Positions 41,955 through 50,228 of a DNA stretch of 64,000 nt are shown in pieces. The translations under genes and the position numbers were made by a program. Below the pieces are notes generated by a model. It saw only the letters and a list, made by a program, of their open reading frames with translations. It ran no database searches and had not been told where the DNA came from. Each line of letters begins with the position of its first letter. Within the stretch, counting starts at the first letter, position 1. Source of the stretch: Poriferisodalis sp965208485 (GTDB lineage: Bacteria > Actinomycetota > Acidimicrobiia > Acidimicrobiales > Poriferisodalaceae); NCBI RefSeq assembly GCF_965208485.1, contig NZ_OZ242344.1, positions 4,154,001-4,218,000 of the forward strand, in the 5' to 3' direction.

Positions 41955-44900
41955 TCAGCTGTTGTCGGCTGCGGGGGGAACCGTGACGGTCACCGTGTAG
42001 ACGCGCACATCCGCGTTGTCGGTGTCCGCGTCGCCGTCAGCGTCATAGACCGAGGTGACCGTGATGGTGTTGTCGCCCGCAGACAGCGTCGCCGAGGCCC
42101 CCGTGCCGGTCGTGGCGTCGGCGGCCTCCCACGCGACCGTCACCGTCGCGTCGTCGGGGAATGCCGCTGCTGCGGTCACCGTCACAGACGTCGTGCCCGC
42201 CGCTGCGGTGCCCTCATAGGAGAAGATGCCCGTCTGGAACACCCCGAACTCCACGTCGGAGATCGACAGCGATTTCAGCGCCGCCGAGACCGGCATGTTG
42301 TAGGCATAGAACTTGCCGGAGACGGTGTCGGCCACCCACATGGTGCGCCCGTCGGACCAGATGCCCGCCGGCCAGGCTTTGCCCGTTTTCCCGAGACTGC
42401 CGAAGTCCAGATGGCCGCGGCGGACACCGGTGGCGAGGTCGTACGCGTAGAGCGTGTCGGCGCGGCGGTGCGAGACCCACATGGTGATCCCGTCGGACCA
42501 GATGCCCTGAGCGTCAAAGTTGCGCGAGAACTCTGATTCGAGATTGATGGTGCGGGAGCTCATGTGGTCGCCGCTGTCGAAGTCGTAGGCATGCACGCGC
42601 CGGAATGCTTGGTCGAGCACCCACATGAGGTCGCCGTCAGACCACACCGACTCGGGATCGGGCGGGTATTCCGCCACAGACCGGACGAGGGCGAAGTTCC
42701 TGTCGGGCACCGTGTTGCCGGTGTCGAAGTCGATGGCGACGACTTTGGCCGCAGTGCCGAGGTCGTCGGCCAGCCACATGGTCTCACCGTCAGACCAGAA
42801 CCCCTTGATGTTCACATTTCGATCCAGCAATTCTTGATAAGCGAATGTGCTGAGGCAGGCGCCGGAGTCTGAATCGACGTTGAGGCAGGCACCGGTGTCC
42901 AAGTCGAGCTCGTAGACCCAATTGGAGTTCACCTGCACCCAGACCGTGGTCCCATCGGACCACAGATCGGTCACGCCGCCCTGGTCTCGCGGAAGCACCG
43001 GAGAGACGTCCTTGCCGGCCTGGCGCGAGAACGCTCCGTCATCGTTGATGAGGTGGATCGTGACCGACGTGGCGGTGGTGCTGACGAAGCCGTCGGGCAG
43101 GTCTCCCAAGCCGAAGACCACATGCTCGCCGTCGTTGTGCTCGGTGTCGTCGACGGCGGTCACCGTGAAGGTCTTGGCGGTCTCGCCCACGCCGAAGCTG
43201 AAGCTGAGGTCCTCGACGGAGTAGCTGACGTCGTCGGCGACGGCGCCGCCCCGCAGTTCGGATGTCAGCGGAATCGTGACCGGCGCTGTGGGCGGGCTGT
43301 CGAGGCGGACACGGACCTGCACGGGGTCGCCGCCCTCGTACGCGTAGTCGTTCGCGAGCACCCTCGCCCGGCACTGCGCCTGATAACTCTGCGCAAAGCA
43401 CTCGTCCGCGTACCGGCGCGCCCTTTCCAGTCTCACTTCGATGTCGTCGTCGACGATCTCCACCGTCGCGGTGGTCTGGACTGCCGCACGGAACCCCGGC
43501 GGCAGATCGCCGAAGCTCAGGGTCAGCCGGTGGCCGTCGTTGTTGAGGCTGTCGTCGGGAACGGTCACGGTGAACGTCGCGCTGGTCTGGTCCGCAGCGA
43601 ACACCAACGTCGTGCGCGACAGCGAGTACTGGCGGCCCTCGCCGCTCAAAGCGATCCTCAGCGGCACCGACACCTGCCGCTGGGGCAACTCGTACAGCTC
43701 CACGGTGATCGTCACCGGCGCGCCGCCCTCGGTGACCCGGTACCTCCCTTCGGCGAAGCTGGCAGCCACGTCGGGAGCGTCGGTGTCCACCAGCGTCACC
43801 AACGCCGTCGCCGACCACGACAGCCGGGAGCACGACGGGATCGACGGGCCGAGGAGGCTGAGGGTGAGCGTCTCGTCGTGCTCGAATCGGCTGTCGTCGT
43901 TCGCGGCCACGGTGAACGACGCCTGGGTCTGGCCTGCCGCGAATGTGAGCGTCGAGGGCGCCAGCGTGTAGTCGTCGTCGCTCACGCCGTCGCCGCGGCT
44001 CGCGCTCAGCCGGAGTGTGACCGGCGTCTGGAGTGCCTCGGACAGGGTCGCCGTGATTGTCGCCGCCGGGCCTCCCTCGGTGACGCGGACTCGGGTGACG
44101 CGGGCCTGGTTCGGGCTGAGCCAGGCAAACAGCCTCGAGCACACCTCATGAAGAGAAGCAGTGTCCCCGGTGCCGCTGCTGTCCGGTGGGGTGCTGTCTG
44201 GTGGGCTGTTGGTGTCCGGGTTGTCGGTGTCGGGGGTGTTGTCTGGGTTGGTGTTGTCGTTGGGGGTTTCTGTGCCGGTGGGGCTGCGGGGTGCGGTGGT
44301 GGTGCGGCAGTTGCGGAGGTCGTTGTCGAGTGCGTAGCGGGCAGCAGCAGCAGCGTCGGTGACGCGTGCGGCGGGGTAGCCGAGCTCGGCGAGCTCGCCG
44401 GAGATGTCGTCGCTGATCGTGTCGGTGTCGCCGACCACGACCGCGAGCTGCGGGCGGACGCGTCCCAGCGCCGAGCGCGTGTCGCTGCCCAGCCCGTCCG
44501 CGCTCGCCGTGTAGAGCACCACGCTGTCGCCCAGCGCCGCCGCCAGCGCCGCTGCCGTGCCGACGTCGGCCTGCGACCAGCCGTTCGCGATCACCGCGGC
44601 CTCCGCGCAGCCGGACGCCCACCGGCGGGCCGCCAGCGCGGCTGTCGCCACCCGGTCCTTGCCGCCCACACGCTCTGTCCCGACGCCGCCGGCCGCCCCG
44701 GCCGCCGCAGCGACAACCGAGTCAGGCACCGCCGCCGCGCCGCCCACCACCACGATCCCGCCGACCGCCTCACCAGCGAGCACCTGCCGCGTCTGGTCCG
44801 GCAGCGAACCCGAACCCGAATACAGCACCACATCCGCGCCGCCCGCAGCCGCCACCGCAGCCGCCACACCCACATCAGCCAACGACCACCCATCCGCCAA

Positions 44901-45350
44901 CACCACCCCCGCAGCGGCCCCGCCCGAACGGCCCGCCAGCACCCGACGCGCCGCAGCAGCCGCCGTCGCCACCCGATCCGCGCCGCTCACACGCTCCACC
45001 ACAACACCGGGCGCCAACGACTCCAACTCCGCAGCCACACCACCGCCCAACGCAGCCTCACCGCCCACCAGCACCACACCCGACACCACACCCGCATCCC
45101 GAACCACACCCCCAGCCGCCTCGCCCAGACCCCCAGCCGACTCCGCCGCCACCACCACATCACCCACACCGCCACCCACCAGCCCAGCCGCCACACCCAC
45201 ATCAGCCAACGACGAACCATTCACCACCACCAACACCACACCACCCGACCCAGACTCCCCGCCAGACTGCGCGCCCACCGACGGCGCCACACCCACCGCC
45301 AGCACCAACACCGCAACACAACACCCCACACCCGAAAGCCGAAACCTCAT
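41955..45350 (-). CDS. Giant wall-associated protein: CWB2, Calx-beta x3, WSDG propeller, cadherin-like domain
   Basis: 1131 residues from ATG 45350. Signal peptide (1-28, ends 'APSVGAQS'). Three cell-wall-binding CWB2 repeats (35-345: 'NGSSLADVGVAAGLVGG', 'ADGWSLADVGVAAAVAAAGG', 'ANGWSQADVGTAAALAAALG', with 'VSGADRVATAAAAARRVLAG' spacers). Asn/Asp/Pro/Thr-rich linker (347-400). Three Calx-beta domains (410-775, 'VTEGGPAATITATLSEALQ'). A repeated 'GIWSDGxTMWV' region (780-1027) likely forms a beta-propeller. Last is a cadherin-like beta-sandwich (1028-1131, 'SLSISDVEFGVF', 'LSAGDNTITVTSVYD'). CWB2 in Gram-positives attaches proteins to wall polymers, so this is a surface display protein, likely Ca2+-dependent. 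Confidence 0.88.
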   Translation of the reverse strand: MRFRLSGVGCCVAVLVLAVGVAPSVGAQSGGESGSGGVVLVVVNGSSLADVGVAAGLVGGGVGDVVVAAESAGGLGEAAGGVVRDAGVVSGVVLVGGEAALGGGVAAELESLAPGVVVERVSGADRVATAAAAARRVLAGRSGGAAAGVVLADGWSLADVGVAAAVAAAGGADVVLYSGSGSLPDQTRQVLAGEAVGGIVVVGGAAAVPDSVVAAAAGAAGGVGTERVGGKDRVATAALAARRWASGCAEAAVIANGWSQADVGTAAALAAALGDSVVLYTASADGLGSDTRSALGRVRPQLAVVVGDTDTISDDISGELAELGYPAARVTDAAAAARYALDNDLRNCRTTTAPRSPTGTETPNDNTNPDNTPDTDNPDTNSPPDSTPPDSSGTGDTASLHEVCSRLFAWLSPNQARVTRVRVTEGGPAATITATLSEALQTPVTLRLSASRGDGVSDDDYTLAPSTLTFAAGQTQASFTVAANDDSRFEHDETLTLSLLGPSIPSCSRLSWSATALVTLVDTDAPDVAASFAEGRYRVTEGGAPVTITVELYELPQRQVSVPLRIALSGEGRQYSLSRTTLVFAADQTSATFTVTVPDDSLNNDGHRLTLSFGDLPPGFRAAVQTTATVEIVDDDIEVRLERARRYADECFAQSYQAQCRARVLANDYAYEGGDPVQVRVRLDSPPTAPVTIPLTSELRGGAVADDVSYSVEDLSFSFGVGETAKTFTVTAVDDTEHNDGEHVVFGLGDLPDGFVSTTATSVTIHLINDDGAFSRQAGKDVSPVLPRDQGGVTDLWSDGTTVWVQVNSNWVYELDLDTGACLNVDSDSGACLSTFAYQELLDRNVNIKGFWSDGETMWLADDLGTAAKVVAIDFDTGNTVPDRNFALVRSVAEYPPDPESVWSDGDLMWVLDQAFRRVHAYDFDSGDHMSSRTINLESEFSRNFDAQGIWSDGITMWVSHRRADTLYAYDLATGVRRGHLDFGSLGKTGKAWPAGIWSDGRTMWVADTVSGKFYAYNMPVSAALKSLSISDVEFGVFQTGIFSYEGTAAAGTTSVTVTAAAAFPDDATVTVAWEAADATTGTGASATLSAGDNTITVTSVYDADGDADTDNADVRVYTVTVTVPPAADNS

Positions 45351-45411
45351 CACCCCACACCCGAAAGCCGAAACCTCATCACCCCATATTAATCTCATCA
45401 CCCCATATTAA
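45322..45411 (-). repeat. 29-bp x2 and 19-bp x2 tandem duplications at the start codon of the giant wall protein
   Basis: The first 29 bases of the gene, beginning ATGAGGTTTCGG, are duplicated directly upstream (45351-45379), so the same start and first nine codons occur twice in tandem. Further upstream a 19-base block (ctcatcaccccatattaat on the + strand) is repeated at 45375 and 45394, again bringing an ATG. Confidence 0.85.
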
Positions 45412-45461
45412 GAGGACCAGTTCTTTGACCTCGGCGGGGACTCTCGCCGGGACCGGCCCGC

Positions 45462-45881
45462 TCAGTCCCAGCCGGATTCTCCCCGCACGACCGCCAACTC
45501 GATCGCCTGGGCCTTGACCGCCTCGGCGAGCCGGCCGATCTCCGCCTGGGCCTCTTCGAGCTCCCAGTCCCGCTCCCCAGCAGACCGCCCCGGCTTGGGG
45601 GACAAAGCAGCCAAAGCAGCGCCCTTGGCCGTGCGACGGATCGCGATCACCGACGACACGACCACCCCCCACCCGCGGGCAGCATCGACCTGGGTGACCG
45701 CCCCGCTCGCGACCTGCAAACAGAACTCCCGCTTCGTCTCCGCGGACAGCCTCCCGGGCGGCCGCGGCGCACCCCGCCGAGCCGTACCTGCACTACCGTC
45801 GTTCACTGAGCCTCCGTTCGCAGTCGGGATCACTACAGACCCCACACTGCCACGGAGGCTCAACCCATCCCCGGACCACAA
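45462..45881 (-). CDS. Transposase OrfA-like helix-turn-helix protein (IS remnant)
   Basis: Up to 139 residues; translation may begin at GTG 45806 (VNDGSAGTARRG). The core 'RLSAETKREFCLQVASGAVT' plus 'QVDAARGWGVVVSSVIAI' is the HTH of IS3-like OrfA proteins. The tail 'ERDWELEEAQAEIGRLAEAV' is the coiled coil that normally precedes OrfB. No OrfB follows; the wall-protein gene start comes 110 bases further. It marks the other edge of the island. Confidence 0.6.
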   Translation of the reverse strand: MWSGDGLSLRGSVGSVVIPTANGGSVNDGSAGTARRGAPRPPGRLSAETKREFCLQVASGAVTQVDAARGWGVVVSSVIAIRRTAKGAALAALSPKPGRSAGERDWELEEAQAEIGRLAEAVKAQAIELAVVRGESGWD

Positions 45882-45918
45882 ACGTCAACAAGGTCCATGG
45901 TCATTACATGCGTGTCAA

Positions 45919-46098
45919 CTAGGAGACCGCTGATTTATTCGGATTCGGGCAAGCCTGCAATGCTCTGACCTGTGGCTTTGTGTCCGTGAATCGGCGATTT
46001 CGGCAATTGCTCAGCAGTCTCCTAGCGGAGTATCCACTATCGACTTCGTCCTCGCTGACTTCGAAGATGATCTCGGAATCTCGCAGCGACACAGCCAT
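45919..46098 (-). pseudogene. Truncated HicB-like small protein
   Basis: From ATG 46098 (ribosome site aggggag just before) the 59 residues start 'SLRDSEIIFEVSEDEVDSGY' then SAR, like the beta-strand start of HicB-type antitoxin or related small proteins. After that the sequence loses similarity and ends early. I read a frame disruption or truncation. No HicA toxin partner is visible. Confidence 0.35.
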
Positions 46099-46123
46099 CT
46101 CCCTGTCGGCGTCTGTCACCACT

Positions 46124-47245
46124 TCACTGTAGGGCAGCGGTGCCCGAGGTGATGAGGGGGTAGAGGCCATCGGCGCCGGCGCCGGTGGCCATGTCGCCCA
46201 GCACCCCGGTCCAGTGGGCGTCGGAGCCGTACTCCTTGCGCCAGCTCCACAGGCGACGGCTGAAGTGGTGCAGCGGGTACTCCTGGGTCATGCCCATGGC
46301 GCCGTGTGCCTGATGGCACGCTTTGGTGGCGCGGGCGGCTGCTTGATTGGCGATGAGCTTGGCTGCGGCGATCTCGAAGGGAGCATCGCCCCGGGTGGCT
46401 TCCCGGGCAGCGATCTCGGCGGCCATGCGTGCAAGCGCCGCATCCTGCGCGGCCCACACCAAGTGCTGCTGCACGGCCTGAAAGCGGGCCACCGGACGGC
46501 CGAACTGCACCCGCTCGTTGGTGTAGCTGACGGTGAGTTGGCACATTTTCTCGATGGCGCCCGCCATCAGCGCAACCCGCGACAGCGCGCCACGCTGCGC
46601 CAAGGCGCCGGCGTCCACGCCGTCGGGAGCGGGGGCCGCAACACCGGTCGCGCCATCGAAGCGCACCGTGTCGCGGGGCTCGCCCGCCATGTTGGGGAGG
46701 TGCGCGATCTCGCACTCCGCTGCCGGCACCGAAGCGACGGTCGTCTGCCCATCACACTCGCAGACACACACGATCACCTCGGCGCTGCGCGCCCACGGCA
46801 CCCGATGCGCCTCGCCGGTCAGCGTCGTGGTGCCGTCGCTGGCGATCTCCATTGAGCACGCTCCGCCGCCAGACCAGCCGCCTTCGGCCGCCCGAGGAGG
46901 GACGACCGTGACCAGTCCATCGGGTCGCTCCAAGCCAGCCACAGCCAGCAACCACCCGCCGAGGACGCCGTTCTCAGCAGCCGGGATCGGGGCTGAGTGG
47001 TAGCCGACCAGCCGCAGCACTTCGATGGCCTCGGCCAGCGAGCCGCCCGATCCGCCCGCCTCCTCTGGAACGGCGATCAAGTCGAAGCCAGTCTCGCGGA
47101 ACGCTTCCCAGATCTCGGGCGCACCGCCGGCTTCTTCGGCGGCCTGCACGGCCTCGTGCGTGCACAGCTCGCCGAACAATCGGTCGGCCGTGTCGGTGAT
47201 CAGCTCGTCGACCACCACAGGCTCGGGAGTCGCTCGCACCGTCAT
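46124..47245 (-). CDS. Acyl-CoA dehydrogenase family protein (beta-type partner)
   Basis: 373 residues with the acyl-CoA dehydrogenase fold: 'RETGFDLIAVPEEAGGSGGS' near the N-terminus, then 'ALSRVALMAGAIEKMCQLTV', 'YTNERVQFGRPVARFQAVQQ' and 'ACHQAHGAMGMTQEYPLHHF'. The middle domain is short and divergent. The ATG overlaps the stop of the upstream dehydrogenase (ATGA). Such overlapping unlike pairs form alpha2beta2 enzymes in actinobacterial steroid side-chain oxidation (FadE-type); that function is inferred here. Confidence 0.85.
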   Translation of the reverse strand: MTVRATPEPVVVDELITDTADRLFGELCTHEAVQAAEEAGGAPEIWEAFRETGFDLIAVPEEAGGSGGSLAEAIEVLRLVGYHSAPIPAAENGVLGGWLLAVAGLERPDGLVTVVPPRAAEGGWSGGGACSMEIASDGTTTLTGEAHRVPWARSAEVIVCVCECDGQTTVASVPAAECEIAHLPNMAGEPRDTVRFDGATGVAAPAPDGVDAGALAQRGALSRVALMAGAIEKMCQLTVSYTNERVQFGRPVARFQAVQQHLVWAAQDAALARMAAEIAAREATRGDAPFEIAAAKLIANQAAARATKACHQAHGAMGMTQEYPLHHFSRRLWSWRKEYGSDAHWTGVLGDMATGAGADGLYPLITSGTAALQ

Positions 47246-48399
47246 GCCGGCAGCCCCTGCAATCCCTTCGAGGCCACCGAGCGCAGGATCTCGATGGTGC
47301 CGCCCCGGATCGTGTTGCCCGGGAAGGTCACCACGCACTGCGCCAGCAGCCGCTCGAACAGCGACTCGGATTCGGGTGAGTATTCCTCGTCGATGAGCTG
47401 CACCAGCTTCTCGACGACCTCCAGCTCGTAGCGGGTGCCCATCTCCTTCACCAGCGCCGACTCCACCGACGGGGCCTCGCCCTCGTCGATCAGCCGGGCC
47501 ACCGACAGCGACAGGTTCCGGATGCCCCACCAGCGAGCCGCCAGCTCGCCGAACAGGTCCGACACAGCACCTTCCATCTGCGTGCCGGCGGCCTCGCGCA
47601 GCAACTGCTCCACCGTCGAGAACGGCGAGAGCCACCGGTCCGGACCGCCGCGCTCATAGGCCATCTCGGTGGTGTTCTGGTGCCAGCCCATGCCCGGCTG
47701 GCCCACGACGTTGGCGTCGGGCACGAACACGTCGTGAAAGGTCACCTCGTTGAAATGGTGGCTCCCGTCCAAGAAAGGGATGGGGCTGATCTCGAGGCCC
47801 GGCGAGCGCAGGTCGATCAGGAACTGCGACAGCCCTGCGTGCTTGTTGCCGTCTTCCATGGGCGCCGTGCGCAGCAGGCAGATGAACCAGTCGTTCATGT
47901 GCGCGTTCGACGTCCAGATCTTGGTGCCGTTCACCACCCAGCCATCCCCAGAATGCTCGGCACGGGTCGACACCGAGGCCAGATCCGAGCCGCTGTCAGG
48001 CTCGCTCATGCCGATCGAGAAGCCCAGCTCGCCCCGGCAGATCGGCGGCAGGAACCGCTCACGCTGCTCGTCGGTGCCGAACTTCAGAATCACGTTGCCG
48101 GTCTGGCGGTCGGCCACCCAGTGATGCCCCACGGGTGCTCCCCAGCGCAGCATCTCCTCGACCACGATGAAGCGCTGCACCGCGGTGCGATCCGAACCGC
48201 CCCAGCGGGACGGCAGCGCCATGCCCACCCAGCCCCGGGCGGCCATCTTCGCGGAGAACTCCCGGTCGTGGTCCGCCGCCATGCCCAGGCACGGCTCATG
48301 ACTGCCGGGCGGCAGCTCGGCGGCCAGGAACTCGCGCACCTCTGCCTGGAGGTCAAGTTCGGGACCGGTCAACTCGGTCGGCGTGAATCTCATCTGCAA
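47242..48399 (-). CDS. Acyl-CoA dehydrogenase (alpha-type partner)
   Basis: 385 residues. FAD/substrate motifs 'LGFSIGMSEPDSGSDLASV' and 'GWVVNGTKIWTSNAHMNDWF' are well conserved, with 'FNEVTFHDVFVPDANVVG' and C-terminal 'FPGNTIRGGTIEILRSVASK'. It oxidises an acyl-CoA to the enoyl-CoA. The start is ATG 48399 or 48393. Upstream by 30 bases is the monooxygenase on the same strand, so three genes (monooxygenase, alpha, beta) probably form an operon. Confidence 0.9.
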   Translation of the reverse strand: MQMRFTPTELTGPELDLQAEVREFLAAELPPGSHEPCLGMAADHDREFSAKMAARGWVGMALPSRWGGSDRTAVQRFIVVEEMLRWGAPVGHHWVADRQTGNVILKFGTDEQRERFLPPICRGELGFSIGMSEPDSGSDLASVSTRAEHSGDGWVVNGTKIWTSNAHMNDWFICLLRTAPMEDGNKHAGLSQFLIDLRSPGLEISPIPFLDGSHHFNEVTFHDVFVPDANVVGQPGMGWHQNTTEMAYERGGPDRWLSPFSTVEQLLREAAGTQMEGAVSDLFGELAARWWGIRNLSLSVARLIDEGEAPSVESALVKEMGTRYELEVVEKLVQLIDEEYSPESESLFERLLAQCVVTFPGNTIRGGTIEILRSVASKGLQGLPA

Positions 48400-48428
48400 C
48401 CTTTGGGACGGTTCGGGATCTGGGTCGA

Positions 48429-50051
48429 TCAGGCCAGGGCAAAGCCGCGGTAGTTGTCCGACGCTACGTTCTCGCAGATCTCAACGTAGGGCGGGAAGCC
48501 CGGCAGCGGCATGAAGACCCGGGTCTTGCCCGGAATGTTCGCCCCCAGGTACCACGAGTTGCAGGTGGGGAACAGCGTCAGATCGGCCACGGCATTGACG
48601 TAGTCGACCCAGTAGGCCTCGGCATCGGCTTCGGGCTCGATCATGGTGGAACCCCGGGAGCGGAGATCCGCCAAGCACCGAGCGATCCAGTCGACATGCT
48701 GCTCGATCGACGGCATCATGTTGGTCAGCACGGACGGGCTGCCGGGACCCGACACGGTGAACATGTTCGGGAAGCCGGTCACACCCAGTCCAAGGTAGGT
48801 GCGCGGTCCGGCGTCCCAATGATCGGCCAGTCGAGCGCCGTCACGCCCGGTGATGTTCATCCGCAGCAGGGTTCCGGTCATGGCGTCGAAGCCGGTGGCG
48901 AACACGATCGCGTCCACCGGGTACTCCTCGCCGTCGACCACGACGCCCGCTGCCGAGATTCGATCGATCGGCGTTTCGGACACGTCCACCAAGTGCACGT
49001 GCGGCAGGTTGAACGTCTCGTAGTAGCTCGTGTCGAGGCACGGGCGCTTGCAGGCAATCGTGTTGTGCGGGGTGAGCTTGGCTGCGGTCTCGGGATCGTC
49101 GACGATCTCGGCGATCTTGCCGCGGACGAACTCCGCGATGCGGCCGTTCGATTCAGCGTCGAGGCCGATGTCCCCGTACGCCCGGTAGAAGGTGAAGCCG
49201 CCCACCTCCCACCGCTCAGCCATGCGCTCGTCGAACTCGGCGGCGCTTGCTTCCTTCGCGAGATCTTCGCTATCGGGCAGCCGCTGCACCATCGCCGCTT
49301 GCTGGGTTGCCATCTTGGCCCGCCGCTCGCGGTAGTTGGCCTTCCAGTCGGCCTGTTCGGCCGCAGCCAATGGCTCGTTGCGGGCTGGCACCGAGTAGTT
49401 CGGCGTGCGCTGGAAGATCGTCAGCTCGCGGCACTCATCGGCGATGACGGGGATCGCCTGGATAGCCGACGAGCCTGTGCCGATCACACCCACCGACAGC
49501 CCGGAGAAATCGACGCCTTCGTGCGGCCATCGACCCGTGTGGTACGTCGGCCCCTCGAAGGTCTCGATGCCGTCGAAGTGGGGGACATTGGCCGTCGACA
49601 GGCAGCCGGTTGCCATGACCACAAAGCGCGCCCGAAACTCGCCGCGGTCGGTCTGCAGCTGCCACTGGCTGCCGGCGTCGTCCCAGCCGACCCCGGTGAC
49701 CGTCGTCTTGAAGCGGATGTCGCGGCGCAGGCCGTAGCGGTCGGCGACATGGTTGGCGTAGCGGAGGATCTCGGGCTGGCCGGAGTAGCGCTCGGTCCAC
49801 TCCCATTCCTGCTCGAGTTCGGGGTCGAACGAGTAGGAGTACTGCATCGACTCGACATCGCAGCGGGCGCCCGGATAGCGGTTCCAGTACCATGTGCCGC
49901 CGACGTCATCGGCCCGCTCGACCACCGCCACGTCGAAACCGAGTCCGCGCAGCCTGTGCAGCATGTACATGCCGGCGAAACCGGCGCCGACCACGACCAC
50001 GTCATGGACGCTCGGCCCGCCGTTCAAGCTCGCTCCGTCAGGGCTGCTCAT
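48429..50051 (-). CDS. Flavin-dependent Baeyer-Villiger-type monooxygenase
   Basis: 540 residues. FAD Rossmann 'VVVVGAGFAGMYMLHRLRGL', then 'GGTWYWNRYPGARCDVESM' and the Baeyer-Villiger fingerprint FxGxxxHxxxWP ('FEGPTYHTGRWPHEG'), then the NADPH Rossmann 'SVGVIGTGSSAIQAIPVI'. Such enzymes insert oxygen beside a ketone to give an ester or lactone. The ATG at 50051 gives the normal distance to the first GxGxxG. It heads the operon with the acyl-CoA dehydrogenase pair, fitting ketone or steroid/terpenoid breakdown. Confidence 0.92.
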   Translation of the reverse strand: MSSPDGASLNGGPSVHDVVVVGAGFAGMYMLHRLRGLGFDVAVVERADDVGGTWYWNRYPGARCDVESMQYSYSFDPELEQEWEWTERYSGQPEILRYANHVADRYGLRRDIRFKTTVTGVGWDDAGSQWQLQTDRGEFRARFVVMATGCLSTANVPHFDGIETFEGPTYHTGRWPHEGVDFSGLSVGVIGTGSSAIQAIPVIADECRELTIFQRTPNYSVPARNEPLAAAEQADWKANYRERRAKMATQQAAMVQRLPDSEDLAKEASAAEFDERMAERWEVGGFTFYRAYGDIGLDAESNGRIAEFVRGKIAEIVDDPETAAKLTPHNTIACKRPCLDTSYYETFNLPHVHLVDVSETPIDRISAAGVVVDGEEYPVDAIVFATGFDAMTGTLLRMNITGRDGARLADHWDAGPRTYLGLGVTGFPNMFTVSGPGSPSVLTNMMPSIEQHVDWIARCLADLRSRGSTMIEPEADAEAYWVDYVNAVADLTLFPTCNSWYLGANIPGKTRVFMPLPGFPPYVEICENVASDNYRGFALA

Positions 50052-50228
50052 CGTCGCAGAGACTACCGATGCGCCCGAGGCGGAGCCGGAGAATGCGCAG
50101 ATGGATGCGTGTTCCCGCTGCGCAGCTTGCTGTTGCCCGCTCTCGCCCGCAGTCCTCATGCGATGGGGTTCACGGGGGGCTCACGGGCCGCTCGGCCTCA
50201 GGGCGCGGCGATGTGGCACGCTCCGGGA

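Noticed and set aside
43053..45392. 779-codon + strand frame opposite the wall protein
   Set aside because: Antisense to clear CWB2 and Calx-beta domains; Thr/His/Arg-rich without features.
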